The position numbers were made by a program, and so were the translations under genes. From Gordionus sp. m RMFG-2023 (taxonomy: Eukaryota > Nematomorpha > Gordioida > Chordodea > Parachordodidae), in NCBI RefSeq assembly GCF_954871325.1, contig NC_088775.1, positions 36,433,561 to 36,497,560 of the forward strand: a DNA stretch of 64,000 nt. Reading direction: 5' to 3'. The notes beneath the pieces are model-generated. The model did no database searches and was not told the origin of the DNA. It saw only the letters and a list, made by a program, of their open reading frames with translations. Positions 1 through 11,990 of the stretch are shown piece by piece (the first letter of the stretch is position 1; every line of letters starts with the position of its first letter).

Positions 1-1968
1 TCTTGCATATTTGCCTATTAAAAAGGTATGAATGAGAAAACCTTTTCTTGAATATAGGCCATATTGGTTAGCTCTTTTAAATATCCTTAGAAATATAGAT
101 AAATTAAAATGATAAAAAATTGATATATGAAGCCAAAAAATATTGATATGATTAAGTAATCCTGAGTAGTATATAACATATATAATAGGAAACCCTTGAT
201 CCATAAGAAAGTTGGGGTCAAGAATATTATGGATATGCCCATGCTATAACCATCACCTATATCTCAATATTCCTTTCTTACTTCAGTTCTTCTTTGCAAT
301 ATAAGCACTATAAATTTCAATTAAATGGCACTGGCGCGTATTACCCGATTGACCAAACATATAGCACGATATTTGTCTATTATTGCAATATAACTCGATT
401 TTTCTTTAACTTTTTCAATTCCTCTATAATTTTTCTCTCTATAATGTAAGAAGCAATTTTCCTATAATAGTGATGTGAACCCTTTTGCAAAAAATGGTTC
501 GGAGATAAAAAAAAAAAAGAGGGATAGTTCTGGGTTTGGAGAGCGTAAAGAAATATTGGCGCACTTATATATTTTTATATTATTTATAACAAAAATGAAA
601 TTTTTCTTATAAAGCTAAAAACTAAGGAAAATGCGATGAAAATGAAAAATAATTCCAATAAAATTTGACATAGTTGTAAAATATTTTGAACACTCAGTAG
701 AAATAATTATTAAAGAAGTTGAGGAGAGATGGAAAATAAGGTGCGTGGTAACCATTTAAAGTTTAAAATTTATTGTAAGAATAAAAGAATAATAAAATAT
801 TTTAACATTGGATCACATTAGTTTTGGAAAGGTGAAAATATGATTATTTATTTTAAATATATTATAAAACTTAATTTAAAATAAATATTAAAAAAATTTA
901 AAAAAATATTTTAAAAAGGGGGGAGGGGAAGAGGAAAAGAAAAAAAGAGCAAGTTATTGGATTATTTCTTTCCTATAATATTGTTAAATAGGCTCAATCC
1001 TAACAGTCGAAAAATTGCGCTTGTTGAGGTAAGAGTAAGCTTTTTTCAAGATTGAGCTATAAGTTTAAACCTCCGAGACTAAGATGATAATTTTCGCTTA
1101 AAAATCTGGTTTAGCTTTAGACGTATCAAAACCTGCAAAAAATGAAGTAACTTATCACCTATACTTGTCGAAGGTTGACCTGACTATATTTTAAATAAAG
1201 CAGAAGAGGCGGAGGCTTATAAAAACTTCTATAAACTTATGAAAATTAAAATATTGGAAAATAAAACTGTTTGCTTCTCTATCTTCTATGTGGCTATAAA
1301 AATATGAAAAAGATTTTTGTATAACAATAATAAAGAGAAAAGGGATTCAAATTTAACACTTTTGAAAAAATATTAAAAATTTTTGGCGGGAGGCTCAGGC
1401 CCTCTTCAAAATTTGAAAAGGGGACTAAAAATAAAAAAAATAATGGAAGTGTTTTAGTTTCCCCGTAGCACCCCTCTCGTAATACACCAATGATAAAAAC
1501 ATTCTAAGGTTCAAACTTTTGAATTTTCGGCATCGCTAATATCAAGAGACAAAATATCAAGTATCTTGATAAAGGTAACCGAATCTTTATAGACAATTTA
1601 CAAAGATTAACAGACCAGAAAATTAAATCTAAATCAAATAAAAAAATGTTCAATAGAAGAATAGATAGATTTTTTAAACCTCAAAACATTAATCCAACTT
1701 GTCCAAATGATTTAACAATTTATTCTGTTATTGAAAAATTGAACCAATTTCAATAGTTGAGAATTCTTTCTTAATTAATATTAAAACAATATTACCAAAA
1801 AATGTAACGAGCAGACAAAAATTGGTTGGTAGATAGGAAGAAGAAATAAATAATTTTAAAAAATTAGAACAAAAGATTTAACAATAGATTACCATTGTCA
1901 TTATTATGTACATCTTTCATGTGTTTTATTATAAAAAAAAGTATAATAATGAAAAAAATTATATCTAT
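1..1968. other. AT-rich sequence without a recognised gene
   Basis: No open frame here resembles a protein family I know. Short frames around 1640-1760 and 1895-2083 on the plus strand lack recognisable motifs. A GC-richer patch near 1380-1480 looks like a worn transposon end but has no partner that I can find. Confidence 0.5.
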
Positions 1969-2269
1969 TAGAGGTCTACAAAGACCAAGACCCAGGTCTG
2001 ATAACATCTTGAAAAAATTTATTTGGGCTTGGCCGGACAAGAAAATTTATTGGGGTGGTTTATCAGTGAAGTCTGATATTTGATAGAAATGATCATGCAT
2101 AAAATGTAGTGTTTTCAATTTAATCACTCTCCAATATTAAAAATTATATATATTTTGGGTTAGATCTTGTATTTAAAAATTGGAAACGAAAAGGGTCGGG
2201 TAAAAATTCCTGGCCGAGCCATGAAAAAGCTAAATTCTAACCTTAAATTTTGCCATTTAAAGACCTCTA
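1969..2269. mobile_element. Possible MITE with short inverted ends
   Basis: The stretch opens with TAGAGGTCT and closes with AGACCTCTA, an inverted repeat that continues weakly inward. Flanking octamers (atatctat and atctagat) agree at only five of eight positions, so the target duplication is doubtful. Internal phrases such as gggtcgggt near 2193 recur near 15600. Non-coding. Likely an old hAT-type MITE, but the ends alone do not prove it. Confidence 0.35.
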
Positions 2270-2611
2270 ATCTAGATACACACTTAAGAATGTATCAGTA
2301 TCGAGCGAGGTAGCTTTTTAGGCCATGTATTGTATATGTATCAATATTAAGATAGTTTAAAAAAATATCGTTAAACAACTTAGTCAAGTGATTTTAAAAA
2401 AGTTTAACCTTTTTCAAGACTGAGAAAATCGATGGCCCTATAGCCCGCATTTTTTAGGTCGTAACGTTGGCCCGCGTCTATTAGTAGATCGTATACCGCA
2501 ACACTGGACTTGTTATTTCATTATGATTTGATGGAATTGTTAAAAAATAATAGTTTGTAAATATTATTATATTGTATTTTGTTTTGTCAAGCTTTCTTGT
2601 TGTTCTCAGTT
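2270..2611. other. Flank of the long-TIR hAT, partly fossil retroelement DNA
   Basis: No gene is seen. The last 70 bases or so resemble, in reverse complement, the sequence just beyond 12229. That suggests the inverted gypsy-derived repeat at 10324-12240 once continued here and was split by the hAT insertion. Confidence 0.35.
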
Positions 2612-2619
2612 CTTATTCT

Positions 2620-3457
2620 TAGTGTTGTTAATTGGGTGGTTGTGTAGAGCCCAGACCCTGGGTTCAGACCCCACAAAAACCCATTATTTTAAAAATATAA
2701 TAAAGAATTTTATTTAAAGAATATTATTATTTTATAAAAAGTAAATCTATATTATATATATCAATTTTGTGTAAATTTGTGAAATCATTATTTAGGCTCT
2801 GCATACATAGGAGAACACAAATCATGTCAAAATTTTGTTCTACCATTAGGGGAAATGTGCCATAAATGGCCATGTTTGTTAATAATACTAATTAAATTAG
2901 TGTATAATTAATTTTTATATACCTAAAAATTGAAGAAATATATAAGATTGGTCTTTTGCAAGTATTTCATATTTATAATATAATTCTTAAATAATATGTT
3001 ATATAGCCAGTAAATACATTTCAGCGAAACTTTTCGCGAAACACTTTTTCGTGAAGCTTTTATCGCGAATGTCGTTTATTGCGAATGGATTTTATGGCGA
3101 AACTTTTATCGCGAATCCATAATAGCAAATACTATTCCGCGAATACAATATAGCGAAACAAATATCGCGAATTTTTTATAGCGAAACCTTTATAGCGAAT
3201 ACATTACCGCGAATACAATATCGCGAAACAACTATCGCGAAGATATTATAGCGATAATTGCTAATAATGACTAATTTATTTCGAAACATTTTTTTATAAT
3301 TATATTAATTGAATAATATTTTTAAAAAAAATTGGATTGTGACGATTTTGCACTCGATTTTGAATTATCTCATATGATATTTATGCCTATTAGAACTCTT
3401 ATGATGAAAGATAGGCCTGCCCCCTTATCCAAAAAAAAGTGTAAGATATGTATGTAA
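2620..3457. repeat. Left long terminal inverted repeat of the hAT
   Basis: This is the inverted partner of 9331-10315. Matching can be followed base by base from the tip through the poly-T/A stretch near 2690, the gctctgcatacatagg segment near 2795, the GCGAA array and the segment near 3360-3440. This arm lacks about 50 bp near its tip and about 80 bp after 2870 that are present in the right arm. Confidence 0.85.
3022..3252. repeat. GCGAA motif array in left TIR
   Basis: About fourteen GCGAA motifs lie in some 230 bp, spaced roughly 15-17 bp, many as TATCGCGAA or TATAGCGAA and followed alternately by AC and T. CpG-containing motifs stand out sharply in this AT-rich DNA. Clustered subterminal motifs are known transposase-binding sites in hAT elements such as Ac, so that role is inferred here. 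Confidence 0.75.
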
Positions 3458-3843
3458 GAGTAAATAAATAAACACTTAACTCATTTTGCCCCCGTTTCAC
3501 ATGTATTTTAATTTTTTACGTTTTTTAATTTTTTTATATTGTTTAGTATAATAATTTTTTGGAAAAAAACAGATGGAAGGGGGAATGAAAATATAGTTTT
3601 TATTTTTTATTAAGGATAAATATTTATAAATAAAAAAAATGGATGTAAAATAAAGTTATTTATAGTAAAAATATTATAAATATATTATTATTTTTTGAAT
3701 TCATCTGGGAAAATAATTTTTTATAGCTTAACATTTTATTTTTTAGTGATTTTTAAAAAATATCAAAAAGTAAATCTATTTTTAACTAAAAAATAAAGAA
3801 TATTTTTATTTTATAAAATTGATTTAAAATTTTTATATTTAAT

Positions 3844-4019
3844 ATGTTTTCTGAGGATCATTTTCATTGGTCAGATAATGATGACCAATCTATGCCATCT
3901 TCTCCAATTAATGAATCCTCATTTTTGTCTCAATCATATATAGGAGTAGGACAAGAATTGGTAGATTCTTTTTCTGAAGAAGCCTCATCGAAGTATTCAT
4001 TTTTTATCTTGATGGATAG
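3844..4019 (+). pseudogene. Possible first exon of the hAT transposase
   Basis: An open frame beginning MFSEDHFHWSDNDD, acidic and serine-rich, followed directly by gtatga, a plausible splice donor. It lies inside the hAT upstream of the transposase exon that opens mid-BED-finger at 6726. No domain is recognisable and no exon carrying the first half of the BED finger was found, so this is only a guess from position. Confidence 0.2.
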
Positions 4020-4065
4020 GGTATGACTTGGTTTTGGAGGTGGATGGAAGGGGGGGGGAGGGGGT

Positions 4066-4385
4066 GAGAAATAATATTTTTTGATATGGAAATAAAAATA
4101 TTTTTTTGTAATAATAATGATAATGATCACTCATACAGGGAGGGCATAGGTCTTGGGGGGGGGGGGGGGGGGGGGTGAGAGGAGGGGGTGAATAAATAAT
4201 ATAAAATATTTTTTTGTAATAATAATGATAATGATCACTCATACAGGGAGGGCATAGGTCTTGGGGGGGGGGGGGGGGGGGGGTGAAAAATAATATTTTT
4301 TGATATGGAAATAAAAATATTTTTTATAATAATGATAATGATCACTCATACAGGGCGGTATAGGTCTTGGGTGGGGGGGGGGGGT
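4066..4385. repeat. Three-unit tandem repeat with 21-base G runs
   Basis: Units of about 100-110 bp share the phrase aataataatgataatgatc, then actcatacaggg, then a long G run. The first two G runs, at 4155-4175 and 4263-4283, are 21 bases each; the third is shorter and interrupted. Proline-rich minus-strand frames here are translations of the poly-C side and not genes. Confidence 0.85.
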
Positions 4386-4419
4386 CAGGTATATTTTTAT
4401 TAACACAAAATATCGATAT

Positions 4420-4473
4420 GGGTGTTGTTTAATTGGCTGATTGTGTAAATCCCAAACCCGAGGTGGGTCTAAT
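4420..4473. repeat. Extra left-end copy of the hAT tip
   Basis: The sequence GTGTTGTTTAATTGGCTG and the following cccaaacccgag match the tip of the enclosing hAT in left-end orientation. No matching duplication links it to the right-end copy at 6530-6643. It is probably a remnant of an older family member inside this one. Confidence 0.6.
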
Positions 4474-4776
4474 AAAATCACTGCGATCTACATTAGCAAT
4501 ATTAATATAAGAAATAAGCCAGCATTAACTCGAACCCCATAAATAATGTTGTTTCAAATATTTTAATTAAAAATTATTTATCAATAATATCGAACTTAAA
4601 TAGGAAAATCCTGCAAGCAACTCAGCTTATGACTAAAAAATTTTTAATCGGGGCCACTTACTTAGGGCTTGGAAATAATTAAAATAAATTATTATGTAGG
4701 TTTGCTTATAGATTATTTCTATACCATCCTGATCTTAGTTCAGAATTGTTTATGAAAAACATAGGTTAATGATGCT

Positions 4777-4794
4777 TGGTACCTTAAGGTACCA
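4777..4794. repeat. Perfect 18-bp palindrome
   Basis: TGGTACCTTAAGGTACCA reads the same on both strands. No function is evident. Confidence 0.9.
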
Positions 4795-4896
4795 TCTATC
4801 AAATTTGAATTTTGTTCATTTTTCATTTGGATAGGCACTACCAAATATATTCAAATATATTTATAATATATATTTGAAAAATCGTGATTTCTTAAA

Positions 4897-4970
4897 AGCC
4901 TCTATGGCCTAGTAGGCAAGAGCTTGGTTTACTTGTCCCATGGTCCCGGGTTCGAATCCCGGAAATGATC
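4897..4970 (+). repeat. tRNA-derived SINE head
   Basis: It contains an A-box-like TGGCCTAGTAGG and a perfect B box GGTTCGAATCC. A clean T-arm (CCGGG, loop TTCGAAT, CCCGG) is present, but the 5' end does not pair with the 3' end and the anticodon stem is poor. It is therefore not a working tRNA gene. It reads as the head of a tRNA-derived SINE or a tRNA pseudogene, lying inside the hAT. Confidence 0.65.
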
Positions 4971-5999
4971 ATGTTTTTTTTCTTATTCTAACTTGGTGGT
5001 TCCATCCTTGGGGGGATAATATATAGGAGGCCGGACTCGACCACGTGATTCCGTATTAATATATTAAATAATAAGGGTCTTATTACATTTTAATAAATTT
5101 TGGTCGGTATTTAGCAAATTAGATTGGTATTTAAAATATTTCCATACATTCACTTGGTAGTAAGCATCATTAACCAAAAACATACGGGGTATCTATTATC
5201 CTTTCACGTTAAGTGTCATAGCGCTTTTTTATTTTTAGATTTTTGAATTTTTTTTATATATAGGTGTTAATTCTAAGTAAATAAATAAAAATAAATCGTT
5301 AAATATGTTAAATTAATTAGGGTTCATCTATATCACCTGGAACTGGAAGTACTTGTTGTCACTTAAATCTGTCATATAATTAAAAAAATAAGTCAATCAT
5401 AATCATCTTCATATTGTCATTGGTGGTAGTCCTAGACAAACTAGTGACTTCTAATTTGCCCATCAGATCCGATATAAAATGGCATCTTTAACAAAAATAA
5501 AATGTTAAAAATTTTTAAAAAAAAGTTATATCTAAAATCATTTATTTTTATAAATAAAATCGAAATCCATATTTTTTTAATATTAATAATTAATTAATAA
5601 ACATTCTGTAATATTGTTATTTTTTTGCGCATTGTGTTTATAAAAGTGTGCGATAATTTCTTAGAATCTGTTTATAGTGAATTTGGTGATATTAACTTGA
5701 CAGTTAACATCGCCGTAAACGTAAACTGATTCCTGATAAATAAGTAAATTTTGGTATTTCTAATAAGAAATCTTCGATTTATTAATGTTAAATATTGTTT
5801 AAAATATTTTTTCAAATTTCATAATATATTTGTTTATTATTTATTATATATAGATTAATGTTACTCATTACTTATATAAAAGTTATTTAACAATAAAAAT
5901 ATTTTATATACCTTAGAATTGCAATAGAATTGAATATAAACTATAACTGATCATTATAATATATTTAAATAAATGACATAAAAATTAGATATGATATCG

Positions 6000-6066
6000 G
6001 TAATCGGTCGATATCTATTTAATATCGGATCGGATAGGCCTCCAAAAAGTGATATCGGTACACACC
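6000..6066. mobile_element. Orphan transposon end
   Basis: The segment closes with gatatcggtacacaccta, which resembles a hAT tip (TAGGTGTG inverted) with subterminal ATATCGG motifs. No opposite end or flanking duplication was found. Confidence 0.3.
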
Positions 6067-6529
6067 TACTTAAAACCCAAATTTATTAGTTATACCTTTA
6101 AAACCCGTGGTGATCCTGGATAGTTGGCATCCCTTTAAAAATTATGACATATATAATATTGGGAATATAACTTTAATATAATAAAGAAAAACTTTTTATT
6201 GGCCATTATTTCATCACAAATTATAAATTTACATTTCTGACGTTGAATTTTTATATTGGTCCACTTACAATATCAATATGTGTTAAAATAAAATTTTATT
6301 TTTTTTCCATCATGCATGGGTTACTCTTTTTGAATATTTACTTATATTTTTATTTTTACCATAAAAATTTTTGATCAAAAGAAAGTCCCCAAAAATGGTA
6401 AGAAAATGAGAATTAAAAAAAAGCTTTACTAATTTAGAATGAATACGATAAGAATAAGATTTAATTTAAGTAGAAAATGAAGTTTTTTTTTACTTTTCAT
6501 ATATCCGAGCCCCAGGTGTAATTCATAGG

Positions 6530-6643
6530 TGGGTCTGAACCCCGGGTCTATGCTCGGGGTTCGTGCTCAGAGCTGGTTTGGTCGATTATTTAGACCCAAA
6601 CCCCGGGTCTGGGTTTTACACAACCAACCAATTAACAACACTA
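6530..6643. repeat. Extra right-end copy of the hAT tip
   Basis: It ends CCAATTAACAACACTA and carries gggtctgggttttacac plus nearby ccccgggtct phrases. This matches the tip of the enclosing element in right-end orientation. It sits just upstream of the first recognisable transposase exon. Confidence 0.6.
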
Positions 6644-6725
6644 GCTAGTTCTGAGCACGGTTTAGACCGAAAAATATTTATTAAAAACTTCCTGTACTAA
6701 TTTATGAATTATATTTTATATATTT

Positions 6726-8522
6726 AGCGAATTCGAAAAAACATCTCAAATCGGTGCATCCTAACATATTTAAAGAGATGTCACACTCACAGGGTTCCAT
6801 TTATGACTCGATGCCGGGGATGAGAAAGCTTTTATCGCATGAAAATTTGATGATAAATAAACTCATCTTAATTTTCTTAATAAAAATTAATAGTTCCTTT
6901 AACATAATAGATAACCCAGCTTTTAAAAGGATATTCTATTATACAAATAAGAATATCAAACTATGGTGTCGTCAAACCCTTTCCAAAAACTTAGGAAAAA
7001 TATATGATATGGCAAAATTACAACTTATAAATAAATTAAAAAACTTCAAACATAAATATGCCTTAACTACTGATATCTGGACTTCGCAAAATGGTTCATC
7101 TTTCTGCTCGCTAACACTTCACTACATAAACGATGACTGGAATATGATAAATATAGCCCTAGATTTATTATCATTCCCCCACCCACATACGGGGGATGAC
7201 ATATACAACACTCATGATATCTTCTTTCCACGATTTTGAATTTAGTGATAATATAATATCTATTACGCATGATAATGGCTCCAACGTGGTAAAAGCCGCA
7301 GAATTAATAAAAAACATTACTATTTAAAATATAATACTGTGATATACAGTCATCGTTGTATGGCCCATGTCATAAACCTAATCGTTAATGAGGGCCTCAT
7401 ATTTTTGGACGATAAATTGAAAAATATAATGGCTATCGTTTCCAAGTTACATGTGTCGCCTAAGTTATTGCAAACATATCAATCCTTTAATGGCGCTACA
7501 AAAATACCTCTTCCAGTGAAACAAGATGGAATAGCGTATATCTTATGATAGCAGCCATTAATAAAGTATAAAATAAAAATATTTTTGTATATTTATAATA
7601 TTATTTCTTTTTATATCTATTTATAGAATATCAAGGCAATACAACATCTCAGTGAGCTTGGATTAATTGAAACCGATTTGGCTCCTGAGAATATAGAATT
7701 CTTCTCAAATTTAGAAGATTTCTAAAGCCTTTTTATCAAATAACGGTTGAAATAAGCTCGCAGCTTCCAACAATAGGGATGGCGATATTGTTTTTCAACG
7801 ATATTCTGGAGAATTTAAAAAATCAAGAAATAGGTAATTCTGATGCTTCAATACGAAAAGCAGCAACATCTATGATAAAAAAATACGACGAATATAGCCA
7901 GCATATATTAACACCAAACAACTATGCTGCATCAATACTGGACCCTAGAATTAAAAATACATTAATCACTAATTTAAAGGAAGATGCAGCAATTAAAAAT
8001 ATGGCTATATTCAAAGGTATTTATTCAAAATATACGACGGAGCCATTTGATGAGTACTCATTCAATAATAATAACAATCCTTCCAACCTTAAAACTATTT
8101 CATTATTGCAGGGATTGAAAAGAAGGTATATTTGTAATATAATACATTTTGATAGAATTAATTTAAATGATATATTCTATGATTTTTATTTATTTTAAAT
8201 TTATCTTTTTAGAAAAGTATCATCAAATGGCGATAGTGACAATCAAATAAACACCTATCTTCTTGAGCCGGTAGCGCCCGAGACAACTAGCGTGCTAGAT
8301 TGGTGGAGAGGGAATGAAAATCGATTTCCTCATTTAGCTAAGATAGCGAGAGACTTTCTATGCCAACAAACAACTTCCGTGGCATCGGAAAGAACTTTTT
8401 CTCTTGCTGGAAATACTATTACTAAATTGAGGAACAGGATGGCTCCCTCCACCCTAAAACAATGCATATCGCTATCATCTAGGGATATAAATATAATGGG
8501 CCATGACGATATATGGCAATAA
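6726..8522 (+). pseudogene. Decayed BED-type hAT transposase
   Basis: The reading opens after a splice-acceptor-like ttag with SKKHLKSVHPN, the histidine half of a BED zinc finger. Then follow the DDE-core landmarks of hAT: TTDIWTS near 7070, HDNGSN near 7268, RCMAHVINL near 7355 and LDPRIK near 7940. The C-terminal dimerisation domain runs 8292-8522 with FPHLAKIARDFL and SVASERTFS. The pieces sit in several frames: the frame changes between 7200 and 7270, there is a stop after the MAHVINL segment near 7326-7548, and the middle near 7550-7780 is disordered or intronic. No intact protein is possible. It would catalyse cut-and-paste transposition of the enclosing element. Confidence 0.85.
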
Positions 8523-9330
8523 TTTGTTAGGCATAGTAATAATTTATTTTTTAATAAATAATTATATTTTTCTAAATATATTTAATAATAATTATATTTT
8601 AAATATTTTTTAGGCTGGATTGTTGTATGTATGATCAATTCAAGTCTATATCCACAAGCAAGATGCATTCGATTCGTGTTTATGATATTGCAAAAAATGA
8701 AAAAATTATATAAATATAATATTGTATTTTATATTCTATTGTATATATTTTTATTTAAATTAAATTTTAAAAATAAATTTATTTCTACTAGTACTTCACC
8801 CCATTTAGTATATATATATAAATATATGTATACGTTTCTTTCACGTGGACAAAGCCGCGAAATCAAAATATAATATTTTTTTAAAACCAAGCTCAATAAG
8901 CTGTCATTAAAATTAATAAAAAAGAAAAACTATTATATCAATGGAGGGGTAATGGTATATTTCTAAGAACAATTTTTTTCTACGCTCGGCCTTTAAACTC
9001 TGTCAAAATATTAAATTTAGATAAAGCATGCTGATGATTGTTGATAATAAATATGGCAAAGTTTAAAAATAATGTGTTCAAGCAAGAGATAATTGACGAT
9101 ATTTATAACTAAGAAATGAAAAATAAATAAAATAAAACATTTGCAATTTATAAAAAAAATTAAATCAATTTATATAGTTTATTTTTATTTAATTAAAGTT
9201 AAATAACTTTTTAAATAAATGTGTTATTTATTATAATTAATTTTACAAACAAAAATTTTTATCTCAACAATGGGTTTTATTTATTAAATCGTCACGCACA
9301 AGTGCAAGTCAAAAGCAAGACAACACACAC

Positions 9331-10315
9331 AAACTCTTATATACATATCTTACACTTTTTTTTGGATAAGGGGGCAGGTCTATCTTTCATCATAAGAGTT
9401 CTAATAGGCATAAATATCATATGAGATAATTCAAAATTGAGGGCAAAATCGTCACAATCCTATTTTTTTTAAAAATATTATTCAATTAATATAATTATAA
9501 AAAAATGTTTCGAAATAAATTAGTCATTATTAGCAATTATCGCTATAATATCTTCGCGATAGTTGTTTCGCGATATTGTATTCGCGGTAATGTATTCGCT
9601 TTAAAGGTTTAGCTATAAAAAATTCGCGATATTTGTTTCGCTATATTGTATTCGCGGAATAGTATTTGCTATTATGGATTCGCGATAAAAGTTTCGCCAT
9701 AAAATCCATTCGCAATAAACGACATTCGCGATAAAAGCTTCGCGAAAAAGTGTTTCGCGATAAAAGCTTCGCGAAAAAGTGTTTCGCGATAAAAGTTTCG
9801 CTGAAATGTATTTACTGGCTATATAACATATTATTTAAGAATTATATTATAAATATGAAATACTTGCAAAAGACCAATCTTATATATTTCTTCAATTTTT
9901 AGGTATATAAAAATTAATTATACACTAATTTAATTAGTATTATTAACATATACACATTTTGACCAATTTTGAGAAAAATCGGTCCAATAGATAAAAAGTT
10001 AAAGGGTGGTGGCAAGTCTTCAAACATGGCCATTTATGGCACATTTCCCCTAATGGTAGAACAAAATTTTGACATGATTTGTGTTCTCCTATGTATGCAG
10101 AGCCTAAATAATGATTTCACAAATTTACACAAAATTGATATATATAATATAGATTTACTTTTTATAAAATAATAATATTCTTTAAATAAAATTCTTTATT
10201 ATTTTTTTTAAAATAATGGGTTTTTGTGGGGTCTGAACCTCGGGTCTGGACCCCGGGTCGGCCTGAGCACAAAATTTGGTCGTAAATTTTATGACCAAGC
10301 AAATTAACAACACTA
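9331..10315. repeat. Right long terminal inverted repeat of the hAT
   Basis: Reverse complement of 2620-3457, longer because of two segments missing on the left and an extra tandem copy of about 30 bp in the GCGAA array near 9725-9785. Short frames in it (9221-9424, 9969-10172, 10276-10509) are chance frames. Confidence 0.85.
9541..9806. repeat. TTCGC motif array in right TIR
   Basis: Inverted copy of the array at 3022-3252 with one extra tandem unit (gcgataaaagcttcgcgaa repeated). Same inferred role. Confidence 0.75.
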
Positions 10316-10839
10316 CTTATTCTTATTATCAATATAATTTTATGTCATCATTATTATTTATTATATGTTATCATCATCGATTATTGAATAAATTGTTCAT
10401 AAGAATAAGAATATGTGATGAAATCATTAAGATTATTATATTTATTTTTATATTAATTTTGCGTTTTAAATTTTCTAGATTTCGCGTTTTATGTTATATA
10501 ATCTTTTAAGAAGGTTGGTTTTTGTTTTATTATGAAAGGTTTAGAAATTGGTTTTATTATATTTTTATCTATAACATTTTTATTTGTTTTTTTTGTGTCA
10601 TTCCCTCCGTTATCATTATTTAGAGTAATATTTCTCATGTTTTCACATGCATTCTTTTTCGTCTTCTTATTATACTTTTATCCTATTTGAAATAACATTC
10701 ACTTTCTTTTCTTTGTATGTAATAACTTCTTTATCACATTTATCTTCATTTTATACTATACAAAATATTCATTGTTCTGTTTTGTGATAAAGTTATGTTA
10801 TTTTTTTTTATTTTTCATGTTTCCTATGCATTTTAAACG

Positions 10840-11300
10840 TTCTACTCTACCCATACGTTCTGCCTGAGCATTCGACTACTAATGGTATTAAAATGTCAGT
10901 AAATGTTTTATCCCAGGGTATGTGCAAAATTTCTCAAACAGATGACTTATAAAATTAGTTCCATTATCTATAACTATAATTCCAAGTATTCAAATAGTGA
11001 AATTGTTTTCAAAATATCTTTTAATGTAATTTCTGTTGTAATAGTTTTAACTGGAGTTATAATTGGAAATCTGTTATAAGCAACTACTATTATTAATCAG
11101 TGTTTCATAAAAAAACTGACCAATCTTTATGAATCCTTTCAAATGGCTTTGTTGTGCTAGCCCAGGGTTTTTGTATGTTTTTAGGATTATCAAAATATGT
11201 ATTGCACTCTTCACAATTTTTAACTTCGATGTCTATATAATTGTTTATACATGATCACCACATGTATTTTTTGGTTAAAGATTTAATTTTTCTTGCTCTC
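10840..11300 (-). pseudogene. Ty3/gypsy integrase fossil, minus copy
   Basis: Minus-strand translations show the zinc-binding region, the core and the NGT-type catalytic neighbourhood typical of Ty3/gypsy integrases. Broken; a fossil in inverted orientation to the piece at 11330-11990. Confidence 0.65.
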
Positions 11301-11329
11301 AAATGACCTTAATCTGAAGTTATAGTTAC

Positions 11330-11990
11330 CGATAATGTAATTTTTATAAGTCATCTGTTTGATAAATTTTGTAAAGACCCTGACATACATTTACTGATAT
11401 CTCTATACCATCAACAGTCGAATTGTCAGGCAGATCGTATGGTTAGAACGTTTAAAATGCATATGAAAAGAAACATGGAAAATAAAAATATAGATTTAAA
11501 TATGGCACTTGAAAAATTCTTCTTTAATTATAGAAATAGACCTAATGCCACAATAGAATCATCATGTAAAAGAATGTTTAATTACAATATAAGAACTCGA
11601 TGGTATTCATTAAAATCTATAGATAAAAAGGAAAATAAAAATAACATAACTTTAATACAAAGTAGAACTATGAATATAAGAGATTTGGTTTGGTATAAAA
11701 TACAAGATAAATGGGATAAAGGAGTTATTAAATAAGTGATATGTTATTTCAAATAAAAACAGATAAAGGTATAATAAGAAAACATTTAGATTAAATGGAA
11801 AAAGAATACCATGAAAATAAGAGCATGAGAAATATTATTCTAAATAATGATAACACTACAACTAAGATTTATTTTAAGGAGGGAAGAGATGACACACATA
11901 AAAATGTTACAGATAAAAATATAATAACACCATTTTCTAGACTGTTCCGAATAAAACAAAAACCAATCTACTTAAAAGATTATATAACAT
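11330..11990 (+). pseudogene. Ty3/gypsy integrase fossil, plus copy
   Basis: The plus strand encodes the later part of an integrase core and the C-terminal region. It includes a YRNRPNAT segment, the usual YRNTPH-like landmark near the end of gypsy integrases. Incomplete and broken. Two short frames at 11439-11735 and 11795-11992 are parts of it. Confidence 0.7.

Larger units (their letters stand above)
2620..10315 (+). mobile_element. hAT transposon with very long terminal inverted repeats
   Basis: A 7.7-kb hAT element. It starts TAGTGTTGTTAATTGG and ends with the reverse complement AATTAACAACACTA, and it is flanked by a perfect 8-bp duplication cttattct (2612-2619 and 10316-10323), the size expected for hAT. 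Unlike ordinary hATs with TIRs of a few dozen bases, its arms are 0.85 to 1.0 kb long and nearly identical apart from two or three indels. They carry dense GCGAA arrays. The interior holds a decayed plus-strand BED-type hAT transposase (6726-8522), a tRNA-like SINE head, a poly-G tandem repeat and extra copies of the element's own ends. The intact duplication and matching arms suggest fairly recent insertion, whereas the transposase is broken, so it probably moved with help from another copy. Confidence 0.85.

Noticed and set aside
1640-1760. Frame with RIDRFFKPQN as a possible transposase start
   Set aside because: Too short and not matching any family signature I know.
3930-4481. Proline-rich minus-strand frames
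   Set aside because: They translate the C strand of long G runs in a tandem repeat.
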